Positions 1 through 8,133 of a stretch of 64,000 bases of DNA are shown piece after piece. The notes beneath the pieces are model-generated. The model was not told where the DNA came from and ran no database searches. It saw only the letters and a list, made by a program, of their open reading frames with translations. The stretch's first letter is position 1. Each line of letters opens with the position of its first letter. A program made the position numbers and the translations under genes. Origin of the DNA: Roseobacter litoralis Och 149 (lineage in GTDB: Bacteria; Pseudomonadota; Alphaproteobacteria; Rhodobacterales; Rhodobacteraceae); NCBI RefSeq assembly GCF_000154785.2, contig NC_015730.1, positions 434,001 through 498,000 of the forward strand. The letters are read 5' to 3'.

Positions 1-491
1 TTGGCGTCACGGGCACGGATCTGGTGCAGGAGAAACTGCCGCTCTGGGATCAGATGGTCGAGCCTGTGCAGGAGCTTGGCTTTGGGTTTGCGGACCTTGT
101 GCTTGCGGTGCCAAAGGCCTGGGTGGATGTGGATACGCTGGATGATCTGGATGCGGTTGCCACGGCGTTTCGGCAAGCCCACGGGATGCGTCTGCGGATC
201 GCGACGAAATACCATAGGCTTGTGCGCGAGTATTTACGTCAGGGCGGCGTTGCGGATTATTCACTTGTTGACAGTCAGGGCGCGACCGAAGGCACGGTGG
301 CCAATGAAACGGCCGAAGCGATTGCAGATATTACCTCAAGCGGAGAGACCTTGCGCGCCAACCACCTCAAGATACTCTGCGACGGTCCCGTATTGCGGTC
401 GCAGGCGACGCTGTGGCGCAGCAGGGCCGCCGCATTGGACAAAGCCGACCGGCAGATTGCCGAGCAACTGATTGCGCAGATCGGCGGTTAG
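1..491 (+). CDS. hisG: ATP phosphoribosyltransferase, 3' part (partial at left edge)
   Basis: The frame is open from base 3 to the TAG stop at 489-491, so about 163 C-terminal residues are present and the 5' end lies outside the window. HisG catalyses the first step of histidine synthesis, joining ATP and PRPP. The family motif GVTGTD sits at the very start. The PRPP-binding signature, read here as DITSSGETLRANHL, lies near residue 110 of the visible part. No C-terminal regulatory (ACT-like) domain follows, so this is the short form of about 230 residues that normally works with a separate HisZ subunit. HisZ is presumably just upstream, but that is not visible. The downstream gene is convergent, with only 7 bp between the stop codons. 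Confidence 0.88.
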   Translation, partial: GVTGTDLVQEKLPLWDQMVEPVQELGFGFADLVLAVPKAWVDVDTLDDLDAVATAFRQAHGMRLRIATKYHRLVREYLRQGGVADYSLVDSQGATEGTVANETAEAIADITSSGETLRANHLKILCDGPVLRSQATLWRSRAAALDKADRQIAEQLIAQIGG

Positions 492-498
492 AGGCGGG

Positions 499-948
499 CT
501 ATAATACGCCGATCTCAGCCAATGCACGATTGAGTTCAACCGGTAATGGTTCTTCTGAGGCACGCCCCTTGGGCAGGTCCGGTGGCGCGTCAGAAACCGG
601 CAGATACCGCCAGCCTTGAAACGGTCGCTTCAGACTCGTCTGCGTGCGGATAATCTGGGGATCAAGCACGATGGCGCAACGTCTTATCCCATCCTGACTG
701 ATGTACTCATCCAAGCGCATTACCGTCTGGCGGCACTGAATGACGCCTTTGATCACCCAGTAAATCGAGCCGCCGTTCAGGATTTCCACTTCGCGTTTGG
801 GCCACATGCGGGTGACATGGCGCGGCAAGCCGTCCGGCGTCTGCGCGCGTTTCGTCGCTTGCCAAGCCGCAAGGTCGTCTACTGTCTCTGTTCCCACGGA
901 GAGTTTGATAAGATGCGTGCGTTTGGTGCTTTGATTCTTTGTATCCAT
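499..948 (-). CDS. DUF1489 family protein
   Basis: A 149-residue protein resembling the DUF1489 family, which is common in Rhodobacteraceae and Rhizobiales and has no established function. The characteristic opening HLIKLSVGTETVDDLAAWQ follows about ten residues after the chosen start. The frame stays open 30 codons further upstream, but ATG at 948 gives the usual family length, and the longer form would run into the nrdJ promoter. The protein looks soluble, with no signal peptide or membrane segment. It is convergent with hisG and divergent from nrdJ, with 92 bp between the two starts. That spacer holds a pair of DnaA-box-like sequences. Confidence 0.75.
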   Translation of the reverse strand: MDTKNQSTKRTHLIKLSVGTETVDDLAAWQATKRAQTPDGLPRHVTRMWPKREVEILNGGSIYWVIKGVIQCRQTVMRLDEYISQDGIRRCAIVLDPQIIRTQTSLKRPFQGWRYLPVSDAPPDLPKGRASEEPLPVELNRALAEIGVL

Positions 949-994
949 GGCGTATATAGTAGCTTCGGAATTCATACCCTCAAGAGATAGTATT

Positions 995-1018
995 TTTTCC
1001 ACAGCCGTCTGTGGATAA
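995..1018. promoter_or_regulatory. Inverted DnaA-box-like pair upstream of nrdJ
   Basis: TGTGGATAA at 1010-1018 is an exact DnaA box (TTATCCACA on the other strand). TTTTCCACA at 995-1003 is a one-mismatch copy in the opposite orientation. Together they form a hairpin-like palindrome, CCACAG-CCGT-CTGTGG, at 999-1014, ending 26 bp before the nrdJ start. DnaA controls nrdAB in Escherichia coli, so cell-cycle control of this nrd gene is a reasonable inference that has not been shown. Confidence 0.4.
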
Positions 1019-1040
1019 CTAAGATCAGGAGACCCCACCA

Positions 1041-3545
1041 GTGTCAGCCTTTACCACCCCAATTGCCGAACAAATCTGGGATATGAAGTACCGCTTCAAG
1101 GAAGCGGACGGCGCGCCCATTGATGTCACGGTGGAGGACACATGGCGGCGCATCGCGCGCGATCTGGCGCGGGTGGAAAAGACACCTGACATTTGGGAAG
1201 AGCAATTCTATTCCGCGCTCAAAGATTTTAAGTATCTGCCTGCGGGTCGGATCACGGCTGGGGCGGGCACAGCGCGGTCGGTGACGCTGTTCAATTGCTT
1301 TGTGATGGGGACGGTTCCCGACAGCATGGGTGGAATTTTTGACATGCTGAAAGAGGCCGCCTTGACCATGCAGCAGGGCGGCGGGATCGGCTATGATTTC
1401 TCGACGATCCGTCCCAAGGGTGCAGACGTAAAAGGCGTGGCGGCGGATGCGTCGGGCCCCTTGTCGTTCATGGATGTCTGGGATGCGATGTGTCGCACGA
1501 TCATGTCGGCAGGGTCGCGCCGAGGAGCAATGATGGCCACCATGCGTTGCGATCACCCGGATGTGGAGGATTTCATCGCCGCCAAATCGGACCCCGCGCG
1601 GCTGCGCATGTTCAACATGTCCGTGCTGGTGACTGATCCCTTCATGGAGGCGGTCAAGGCGGATGGCCCGTGGGACCTTGTGTTTGACGGTCAGGTCTAC
1701 CGCACTTTGCAGGCGCGTGATCTGTGGAACCGCATCATGCAGGCGACCTACGATTATGCCGAACCCGGTGTGATTTTCATTGACCGGATCAATCAGGCCA
1801 ACAACCTGAATTACTGCGAAACCATTGCCGCGACGAACCCGTGTGGCGAACAGCCCCTGCCGCCCTATGGCGCGTGTTTGTTGGGTTCCATCAATATGGC
1901 TCGGCTGGTCAGCGCGCCTTTTGAAGAGGCGGCAAAACTGGATGAGGTCGCGCTGAATGATCTGGTGGCGACCGCTGTGCGCATGATGGACAACGTGGTG
2001 GATGCCTCGAAATTCCCATTGGAAGCGCAGGCGCGCGAAGCACATGCAAAGCGGCGGATCGGGCTGGGTGTCACGGGTCTGGCGGACGCGCTGTTGATGG
2101 TCGGGCTGCGCTATGGTTCGGACGAGGCGGCGCGTCAGACCGACCGCTGGTTGCACGCGATCGCCCGCGCCGCATATCTGGCGTCGGTGGACTTGGCGAA
2201 GGAGAAGGGCGCGTTCCCGCTCTTTGATGCGGACAAATATCTGGCGTCCGGCACGATGCAGGCGATGGATGAGGACGTGCGCGAAGCTGTGCGTGAACAT
2301 GGAATTCGCAATGCTTTGCTGACCTCGATTGCACCAACGGGGACGATCAGCCTTTATGCGGGGAACGTCAGTTCGGGCATCGAGCCGGTGTTCGCCTATG
2401 CCTACACCCGCAAGGTTCTGCAAAAAGATGGCAGCCGCACCGAGGAAGAAGTCGTCGATTATGCGGTTCAGATGTGGCGTGAGAAGTTTGGCGACAAAGA
2501 ACTGCCCGACTATTTCGTGAACGCCCAGACGCTGGCTCCGCTGGAGCACGTCAAAATGCAGGCGGCAGCACAGAAATGGGTGGATTCGTCGATCTCAAAG
2601 ACGATCAACTGCCCTGAAGATATTGGTTTTGACGCCTTTAAGGATGTTTACATGGAGGCGTGGGATAGCGGCTGTAAGGGCTGTACGACGTATCGGCCGA
2701 ATGCGGTAACGGGGTCGGTGTTGAGTGTGAGTGAGAAGAAGAAAGCACCTGAATTTGACAATCCCTCTGACAGACTTGACTGGGCAATGCGAGAGTCGGC
2801 TTTCAAGACGCAGACCGAGCTAGCGGTAGCTGCTGACCTATCACAAGGTCTGGTGAACCAGTTTCTAAGTGGAAAACGCGAGATGGCACGTGACTCGGCG
2901 ACCAAACTGGCGAAAGCACTAAGTGTTGACGCTGGCTGGCTCCTTTTCGGGTCTAAGGACGCCGCCCCCGAAGTCATTACCACTTCCGACGCTGAACCGC
3001 AGCAACCCCATGGCGATGTGATCTACATGTCCGAACCGCTGGATCGCCCCAGCGAGTTGGAGGGCAACACCTACAAGGTCAAATGGCCCGACAGTGAGCA
3101 TGCCTTGTATATTACGATCAACGACATCGTGCTGAACGGGCATCGTCGACCGTTTGAAGTCTTCATCAATTCCAAGAATATGGAGCACTTTGCGTGGACT
3201 GTCGCGCTGACGCGGATGATCTCGGCGGTATTCCGGCGCGGGGGGGATGTGTCCTTCGTGGTCGAGGAACTGAAGGCAGTGTTCGATCCGCGCGGCGGCG
3301 CGTGGATGCAGGGCAAGTACATCCCGTCGATCCTCGCGGCGATTGGCGGTGTGATCGAACAGCACATGATCGCGACCGGGTTTATCGCAGGTGAGGGATT
3401 GGGTCTGAAATCGGACCCACAGGCACAGGTCGTGGGCTTGGATACCCAGCGCGGGCAAGCCTGCAGCAGCTGTGGCCAGTTCGATTTGCGCATGGTCGAG
3501 GGATGCATGACCTGTGGGTCGTGTGGGTATTCCAAATGCGGGTAA
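1041..3545 (+). CDS. nrdJ: Adenosylcobalamin-dependent (class II) ribonucleotide reductase with an inserted HTH domain
   Basis: Reduces ribonucleotides to deoxyribonucleotides using a cobalamin-generated thiyl radical, independent of oxygen. The GTG start at 1041 has AGGAGA 8 nt upstream. Key residues by family alignment are the radical cysteine in NPCGE (C268, with N266 and E270), the redox pair C86 (FNCFV) and C279 (GACLLG), and a C-terminal cysteine cluster (CSSCG, CMTCGSCG) that would re-reduce the active site. At 834 residues it is clearly longer than I expect for relatives. The excess is residues about 567-655 in the linker after the catalytic barrel. Residues 574-637 (NPSDRLDW to WLLFG) read as a Cro/CI-type helix-turn-helix domain. 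That stretch carries four CTA leucine codons, a codon little used in the neighbouring genes, which suggests acquisition from a phage-type repressor. The frame is intact on both sides. Confidence 0.93.
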   Translation: MSAFTTPIAEQIWDMKYRFKEADGAPIDVTVEDTWRRIARDLARVEKTPDIWEEQFYSALKDFKYLPAGRITAGAGTARSVTLFNCFVMGTVPDSMGGIFDMLKEAALTMQQGGGIGYDFSTIRPKGADVKGVAADASGPLSFMDVWDAMCRTIMSAGSRRGAMMATMRCDHPDVEDFIAAKSDPARLRMFNMSVLVTDPFMEAVKADGPWDLVFDGQVYRTLQARDLWNRIMQATYDYAEPGVIFIDRINQANNLNYCETIAATNPCGEQPLPPYGACLLGSINMARLVSAPFEEAAKLDEVALNDLVATAVRMMDNVVDASKFPLEAQAREAHAKRRIGLGVTGLADALLMVGLRYGSDEAARQTDRWLHAIARAAYLASVDLAKEKGAFPLFDADKYLASGTMQAMDEDVREAVREHGIRNALLTSIAPTGTISLYAGNVSSGIEPVFAYAYTRKVLQKDGSRTEEEVVDYAVQMWREKFGDKELPDYFVNAQTLAPLEHVKMQAAAQKWVDSSISKTINCPEDIGFDAFKDVYMEAWDSGCKGCTTYRPNAVTGSVLSVSEKKKAPEFDNPSDRLDWAMRESAFKTQTELAVAADLSQGLVNQFLSGKREMARDSATKLAKALSVDAGWLLFGSKDAAPEVITTSDAEPQQPHGDVIYMSEPLDRPSELEGNTYKVKWPDSEHALYITINDIVLNGHRRPFEVFINSKNMEHFAWTVALTRMISAVFRRGGDVSFVVEELKAVFDPRGGAWMQGKYIPSILAAIGGVIEQHMIATGFIAGEGLGLKSDPQAQVVGLDTQRGQACSSCGQFDLRMVEGCMTCGSCGYSKCG

Positions 3546-3921
3546 CACTCGTTCGAGTGCATGGTTATTGTTGAAAAGACAGGCAATTGAAAGCCACTTT
3601 GGCCAAATTGTCTTCCACTTTTTCAGGTCTATTTCTTCCACTGACTTCTAAGCTATTGAAATTGCTTAATAGCGAAAGCGCCGATCCGAGAGGGTCGGCG
3701 CTGTTGTTTCGAGTGGTGGAAGGTTCCAGCCCCTCTTGACCGCATCGCGAAAAACGGTTTTTGTTCGGGGTATGAAAACGCATCGCCATATCCGCCTCAT
3801 ACGGGTTTCCTGATCTGCCTCCCCATCGGGAGCGGCACCAGAGACATGCGACTTCATTTTACCTGCCCCTCTTCGTATGCCGCCGTTTCCCTCCCTTCCT
3901 TACTGGATATGGAAACAGACC
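3546..3921. other. Intergenic stretch after nrdJ
   Basis: I see no convincing gene in these 376 bases. The one clear element is the inverted repeat at 3677-3702, listed separately. The open frames on either strand lack a ribosome binding site and recognisable protein content. The composition looks more AT-rich than nrdJ around 3580-3680. Confidence 0.5.
3677..3710 (+). terminator. Hairpin with T-rich tail downstream of nrdJ
   Basis: Perfect 8-bp inverted repeat AGCGCCGA / TCGGCGCT with a 10-nt loop at 3677-3702, followed by GTTGTTTC. It lies 130 bp after the nrdJ stop and could end that transcript. The T tract is interrupted, so it is a moderate candidate. Confidence 0.45.
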
Positions 3922-4248
3922 ATGAAGCGTATCAAAATTATCGACGTCCCCCACTATGAAACCGATCCGAAAGCGATCGTTAAACAGCTCAGTAAATTCC
4001 TGGAGGATTTTCGGAAAAAGAAGGTTGCGATCGATCTGATCGGTGATGATGAGCGGTCAGCTGAATTCAATGTCAGCGATATCGAGATCTTTGGCGATGA
4101 ATTGTCCGATGGCGTAGAACTCACATACTGGGATACGTTGCGTATCACCTCACGCGCGAACAAGCTGGCAAAGAACCGTGTTGCAGCCGCCGGCGTCTCT
4201 CACCTCAAACGCGAGGAGTATGACCGTTTGGAGCCCTCACTCTGTTGA
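3922..4248 (+). CDS. Hypothetical protein, possibly truncated by an IS21 end
   Basis: I do not recognise this 108-residue protein. It is charged and looks soluble: MKRIKIIDVPHY, then a helix rich in Lys and Glu, then an acidic middle (FNVSDIEIFGDELSDGVE) and a basic C-terminal helix. ATG at 3922 is preferred over the upstream ATG at 3877 because the extra 15 residues are proline- and tryptophan-rich and look non-coding. Neither start has a strong ribosome binding site. The stop codon at 4246-4248 coincides with the edge of an IS21-type terminal repeat (first copy from 4248). The natural C-terminus may therefore have been lost and the reading frame closed by IS sequence. Confidence 0.45.
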   Translation: MKRIKIIDVPHYETDPKAIVKQLSKFLEDFRKKKVAIDLIGDDERSAEFNVSDIEIFGDELSDGVELTYWDTLRITSRANKLAKNRVAAAGVSHLKREEYDRLEPSLC

Positions 4249-4302
4249 ATGTCACTGAGAACTGACCCGGTAGCCCCATAAAATGTCACTGAGAACTGAC
4301 CC
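4248..4302 (+). repeat. IS21-type terminal direct repeats (left end of a decayed IS)
   Basis: Two identical 21-bp copies of AATGTCACTGAGAACTGACCC, at 4248-4268 and 4282-4302, start 34 bp apart. IS21-family elements carry multiple direct repeats at their ends as transposase binding sites, and an istA fragment follows at 4356. I found no matching right end before secE. Confidence 0.7.
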
Positions 4303-4355
4303 ATGTGAACACATTGCCCTGACGGTTTTTGTTGGGGAGACATGGAGTGATAGGC

Positions 4356-4706
4356 ATGGGATTTTTGAGTGTTATTCGACGCTGGGCGTTGCGTGACAAA
4401 ATGCCAATTCGTGAGATTGCACGGCGCACTGGTGTTCCAGCCCGGTGAAGCATTCCAGCCCGGTGAAGCATTCCAGTTCGACTGGAGCGAAGACTGTGCC
4501 ACGATTGGGGGCGAACGCGTCAAACTGCAAGTTGCACACACCAAGCTGTCGCACAGCCGCGCCTTTATTGTGCGGGTCTATCCTTTGCAGACACATGAGA
4601 TGCTATTCGATGCACACTGGCATGCCTTCCGCGCGTTTGGCGGCGTTCCGGGGCGTGGCATCTATGACAATATGAAGACGGCCGTGGATCGTGTTGGGCG
4701 TGGTAG
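4356..4706 (+). pseudogene. istA: IS21-family transposase IstA, internally deleted and frameshifted
   Basis: Remnant of the IS21 transposase. It opens at 4356 with the usual N-terminus MGFLSVIRRWALRDKMPIRE and its helix-turn-helix start, reaches RRTG at about residue 26, then hits TGA at 4446. The reading continues in another frame with PGEAFQFDWSEDCA, the catalytic-domain entry. It runs through HSRAFIVRVYPLQTHEMLFDAH and RGIYDNMKTAVDRVGRG, where homology stops near 4706. The part between the N-terminal HTH and the catalytic core is missing, and so are the C-terminus and istB. The junction contains an 18-bp tandem duplication at 4437-4472. It cannot encode an active transposase. Confidence 0.8.
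4437..4472 (+). repeat. 18-bp perfect tandem duplication inside the istA remnant
   Basis: CCAGCCCGGTGAAGCATT occurs at 4437-4454 and again at 4455-4472, followed by a further CCAG. The peptide becomes PGEAFQPGEAFQ in the catalytic-domain frame, where relatives have a single PGEAFQ. It lies exactly at the internal deletion joint. Confidence 0.85.
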
Positions 4707-4784
4707 GCAGTCCGGACATGCGCTCATCACGAGATCCCGCTTGTCCGTCAACCGCAAACCGCTTGGGATGACAAGCTGCGCGAA

Positions 4785-6254
4785 TTGGATCGCTGTGTGC
4801 GTGAGCGTGGTGATAAACTCGAGGCGTTGATCGCGAAGGCGGAGCGGCGCTCTGTTTCTCCCCTTCAGGACTACATCATGCGCCGCCTCAACGGGGAATC
4901 TAGTTTCGAATGGCTGGATGCACAGACATTGGATCAGGCGACACGTACGACGGAACTCGCAGGAGTGTTGGTTGCTTTCGGGCCGGATCAGAAGTTGCCG
5001 GAGTCAACTTCAGATGATCGGGACTATGCCGGTCGCGTCGGATTTGAATTGACAGCGCGTGGCGAGAACGGGATCCGGGAGGCACTTAAAGCACAGTTTA
5101 GCAAATTCGATGACGCGACTGGCACGCCTGGGCCGCGCAAGATTTTCGGATATTTCTACAACGCTCTGGCACACTCGAAATCGCTCAAGGATCCGGGCGA
5201 CGTAGCGCGCATCCTCCGTGACGTCATCATTGAGAACATCGCCCTGCCGGCGGGAACAAAGATGCTTGGTGTCGAACTCGCCGAGCGGTGCCTGCACACG
5301 GTCGCGTCTTTGGCCAAGGAGCAGATTCTGGACTCAAGGACCCTACGCAGTGTGCTCGTTGCTGCGGATATTGTGCCCCAGCATGCTCCTGCCCATTTCG
5401 CCTTTCCGGTCGAGAAGGGCCGGGAGGTGACGCAGTGCGTTAAGCGGATCGTGCATGTCATCTCGCTCCCAAAGCAGCTCAACTGCAAGCGTCCCCTGAT
5501 AGATTTTCTTTTTGTCGATCGTCTGCTTACTCCGATCTACTGTGGAGGGCCCGGAACGCGCGGACGCACCCAGAAAGCAGTGGATCGTGAAGAAGTTGCT
5601 ATGTTGGTTGGCAGGCTCCATGCAAGGGCGGTTGAGGTGGAGGTTGCTGACTGCGAGCTGGTGCCGGTTTCGAAAGCTGCGGAAAAGGCCAAGGTCCCGG
5701 CCGTTAGCGTGGTGCATCTGATCCTCGGTGGCTTTCTCGAGCGTGTCGTCCGCTTGGCTGGTCAGAAAGGAATTGGCGGGCTTCTGATGGACCCCGCGGA
5801 AGTGAAGCTGCATGCTTCAGCATTCACCACCAGTCTATCTCCCACGGGAGCCTTTGGTGCGTTGAAAATCCCGAGGGAAGTCGGCTGGAATCTGGTTGAC
5901 CAAAATTCGGAGGACGTGAGCCTGCCTGTCGCCTACGTTTTTGGTCCCAATGGCGAACACCGGATCCCGCAGTTTGATCTCGCGGTGGTTTCCGATTTCA
6001 TGGCTCGGTTCATACATTCTGCGAGGATTACGGAGCAGTATGGTCTTCAAGTTAGAGAGGTTGTCAGCCGACTGAAACGGCGGGGTATTTTTCCCGTGTT
6101 GCTAAGGGCTGAGATCGGTGAGGACTTCTATCGATTCAGCGAACTGAAGGCGGCTTTTTTGTTGGGAAATTTCTGGCATAAGCCACCAAGATTCAGTGGG
6201 CGAGTTATGCTTGAAAAATGGCCAGTTTGCCCGCTGAAACCTGCAGTCGTGTAA
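4785..6254 (+). CDS. TniQ-like transposition protein, N-terminus missing
   Basis: A 489-residue frame from a TTG at 4785; it is open back to a stop at 4704 with no better start. The middle resembles TniQ-type proteins of Tn7/Tn5053-like elements as they occur in alphaproteobacteria. The matching blocks are VGFELTARGENGIREALK (about residue 84), GPRKIFGYFYNAL (about 115) and a leucine-rich DVIIENIALPAGTKMLGVEL block. Near residue 292, VPVSKAAEKAKVPAVSVVHL looks like a helix-turn-helix. TniQ proteins bridge the target-selection and transposase components. The usual N-terminal TniQ region with its PE-S-ARxA signature is absent, its place taken by the istA scrap, and no transposase or ATPase partner is present. 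It is probably a pseudogene or an orphan. The TniQ assignment is from pattern memory only. Confidence 0.5.
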   Translation: MDRCVRERGDKLEALIAKAERRSVSPLQDYIMRRLNGESSFEWLDAQTLDQATRTTELAGVLVAFGPDQKLPESTSDDRDYAGRVGFELTARGENGIREALKAQFSKFDDATGTPGPRKIFGYFYNALAHSKSLKDPGDVARILRDVIIENIALPAGTKMLGVELAERCLHTVASLAKEQILDSRTLRSVLVAADIVPQHAPAHFAFPVEKGREVTQCVKRIVHVISLPKQLNCKRPLIDFLFVDRLLTPIYCGGPGTRGRTQKAVDREEVAMLVGRLHARAVEVEVADCELVPVSKAAEKAKVPAVSVVHLILGGFLERVVRLAGQKGIGGLLMDPAEVKLHASAFTTSLSPTGAFGALKIPREVGWNLVDQNSEDVSLPVAYVFGPNGEHRIPQFDLAVVSDFMARFIHSARITEQYGLQVREVVSRLKRRGIFPVLLRAEIGEDFYRFSELKAAFLLGNFWHKPPRFSGRVMLEKWPVCPLKPAVV

Positions 6255-6641
6255 GCTAAATCAATGACTTAGGTGAAGTCGATGGCCATTAAATGATTGT
6301 AGCGATAGTGTGGCGGCTGGTCATGGATAGCCGTCCGATCACGTAAGATGCCGCGCGGATATCTTGCGCACGACGGTATCGACTTTCGACGACGTGGCAA
6401 AGGTGCCGGATGGAAGGGTTTTCCTGAGGCTATGGCAGTTTGATTCTGTGGCTTTGTCCGGTCGTCTTTTTCAGGCTTCGTCATCTGCGCGTTTGTGCTT
6501 TGGTCGGGCCGTCCTTGACCCGGTTGTTACAGGGCAGTGACCCTGTTGGGCAAAGGCAACGCAGACTGATCGCAATGGTCTCTTGAATTCTGTAGCTTTG
6601 GCCGTTACATCGCCATAGCTAGCTCACAAAGAAGGTGCCCC
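6255..6641. other. Gene-free stretch upstream of secE
   Basis: About 390 bases with no credible coding sequence on either strand. Many Rhodobacteraceae carry a tuf gene and tRNA-Trp immediately upstream of secE. Neither is here, and the space instead borders decayed transposon DNA. The secE promoter must lie in this stretch or just upstream, but I see no convincing -35/-10 pair. The secE ribosome binding site is GAAGGTG shortly before 6642. Confidence 0.5.
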
Positions 6642-6839
6642 ATGGCCACGACTAATCCGCTCCAGTTCATCCAGCAGGTTCGTGCTGAAGTGTCCAAAGT
6701 CGTGTGGCCAACGCGTCGTGAGGTCATGCTGACCACCGTTATGGTTTTTATTCTGGCGGCGCTCACGGCTGTATTTTTCGCTTTGGTGGATATTTTGATC
6801 CGCTGGGGCTTGCAGTCTGTCTTGACGATGTTCGGGTAA
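6642..6839 (+). CDS. secE: Preprotein translocase subunit SecE
   Basis: A 65-residue single-pass inner membrane protein that clamps SecY in the SecYEG channel. The cytoplasmic amphipathic helix and the conserved motif EVSKVVWPTRREV (residues about 16-28) precede one hydrophobic segment, LTTVMVFILAALTAVFFALV. The length is normal for the short alphaproteobacterial form. It is the first gene of the secE-nusG-rplKAJL-rpoBC series. Confidence 0.95.
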   Translation: MATTNPLQFIQQVRAEVSKVVWPTRREVMLTTVMVFILAALTAVFFALVDILIRWGLQSVLTMFG

Positions 6840-7047
6840 GGCGTCTTTCGAGCCGCACAAAAAACAGATTAATCCCCTTGAAACATTCAGGTTTGCGGAG
6901 TATCCCGCAACCCTGACCTGAGCGGGGGCGTGCGGCGATTCGAGTTGTGCGCCGATTTTCTGTTCGGGGATAGCGGCCAAGAGGCTTGATAGTAAAAGAA
7001 AAATTGGCGCGCTGATGTGTCGATCGCAGACAGGGAATAAGGTTCAA

Positions 7048-7581
7048 ATGGCAAAGCGGTGGTATTCGGTCAGTGTCCTGTCGAACTTTGAGAAAAAGAT
7101 CGCAGAGCAAATCCGTACGTCCGTGGCCGAGCAGGAGCTGGAAGACCAGATTGACGAAGTCTTGGTTCCAACTGAAGAGGTCATTGAAGTGCGGCGCGGC
7201 AAGAAGGTGACCACTGAGCGCCGGTTCATGCCGGGCTATGTGCTGGTGCACATGGAGATGTCGGACAAGGGCTATCACCTTGTGAACTCCATCAACCGCG
7301 TTACCGGGTTCCTGGGGCCGCAAGGTCGCCCTATGCCAATGCGGGATGCGGAAGTGAACGCGATTCTCAACCGTGTTCAGGAAGGCGAAGAAGCGCCGCG
7401 TACACTGATCCACTTTGAAGTGGGTGAAAAGGTCAAGGTTGCCGACGGTCCGTTTGAGGACTTCGATGGCATGATCGAAGAAGTAGATGATGAGAACCAG
7501 CGCCTGAAGGTGTCGGTTTCGATCTTTGGCCGGGAAACACCGGTCGAACTGGAATTCACGCAGGTCAACAAACAGACCTGA
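7048..7581 (+). CDS. nusG: Transcription termination/antitermination factor NusG
   Basis: 177 residues. ATG at 7048 opens [17 protein letters not shown], the usual NusG start; an in-frame ATG 33 bases upstream adds only non-conserved residues. The NGN domain (residues about 1-115, with [11 protein letters not shown] contacting RNA polymerase) is followed by a KOW domain ([20 protein letters not shown]). It binds RNA polymerase, limits pausing and recruits Rho or ribosomal protein S10. It sits 208 bp after secE and 125 bp before rplK. Confidence 0.95.
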   Translation: MAKRWYSVSVLSNFEKKIAEQIRTSVAEQELEDQIDEVLVPTEEVIEVRRGKKVTTERRFMPGYVLVHMEMSDKGYHLVNSINRVTGFLGPQGRPMPMRDAEVNAILNRVQEGEEAPRTLIHFEVGEKVKVADGPFEDFDGMIEEVDDENQRLKVSVSIFGRETPVELEFTQVNKQT

Positions 7582-7706
7582 CGTGTGTAAGGCGTGGGAG
7601 GCAACGGTGCCGCGGCATCTGAACCGGACCACGACAACAACGGCGGGTTTCCCGCCGAGGACCTGAAGCAGCGCGATGCGACAGGGTTGGAAAAAGGAGA
7701 AGGCCA

Positions 7707-8132
7707 ATGGCCAAGAAACTCGTTGGCAGCATGAAGCTGCAGGTGCCCGCCGGGCAAGCAAACCCATCCCCGCCGGTTGGTCCGGCGCTGGGTCAGCGCG
7801 GCATCAACATCATGGAATTCTGCAAGGCGTTCAACGCCAAGACCGCAGATATGGAGCAAGGCGCCCCTTGCCCGACCGTGATCACCTATTATCAGGACAA
7901 ATCCTTCACGATGGATATCAAGACGCCGCCAGCGTCTTATTATCTCAAGAAGGCCGCCAAGCTGTCGTCTGGTGCCAAGACGCCGTCCCGCGAAGTCGTG
8001 GGATACGTGAGCACCAAGCAGGTCCGCGAGATTGCGGAAGCGAAGATGAAAGACCTGAACGCCACGTCGATCGAAGCGGCAATGAAGATCATTCTGGGCT
8101 CTGCCCGTTCCATGGGCATCGAGGTGAAGTAA
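7707..8132 (+). CDS. rplK: 50S ribosomal protein L11
   Basis: 141 residues, full length. The N-terminal signature [23 protein letters not shown] and the C-terminal 23S-binding domain, with the [18 protein letters not shown] pattern, are intact. L11 forms the GTPase-associated centre of the 50S subunit with L10 and L7/L12. A Shine-Dalgarno AAAGGAGAAGG lies directly upstream. Its stop at 8130-8132 is one base from the rplA start, as expected for coupled translation. Confidence 0.97.
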   Translation: MAKKLVGSMKLQVPAGQANPSPPVGPALGQRGINIMEFCKAFNAKTADMEQGAPCPTVITYYQDKSFTMDIKTPPASYYLKKAAKLSSGAKTPSREVVGYVSTKQVREIAEAKMKDLNATSIEAAMKIILGSARSMGIEVK

Positions 8133-8133
8133 G

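Noticed and set aside
3715..3745. T-arm-like string (GGTTCCAGCCCC) suggesting a tRNA remnant
   Set aside because: The putative T stem does not pair, no D or anticodon arm precedes it, and the following bases do not match an acceptor stem.
4369..4445. In-frame ATG start for the istA remnant (MLFDAGRCVTKC...)
   Set aside because: These codons are the N-terminal istA sequence read in the wrong frame; true homology in this frame starts only after the tandem duplication.
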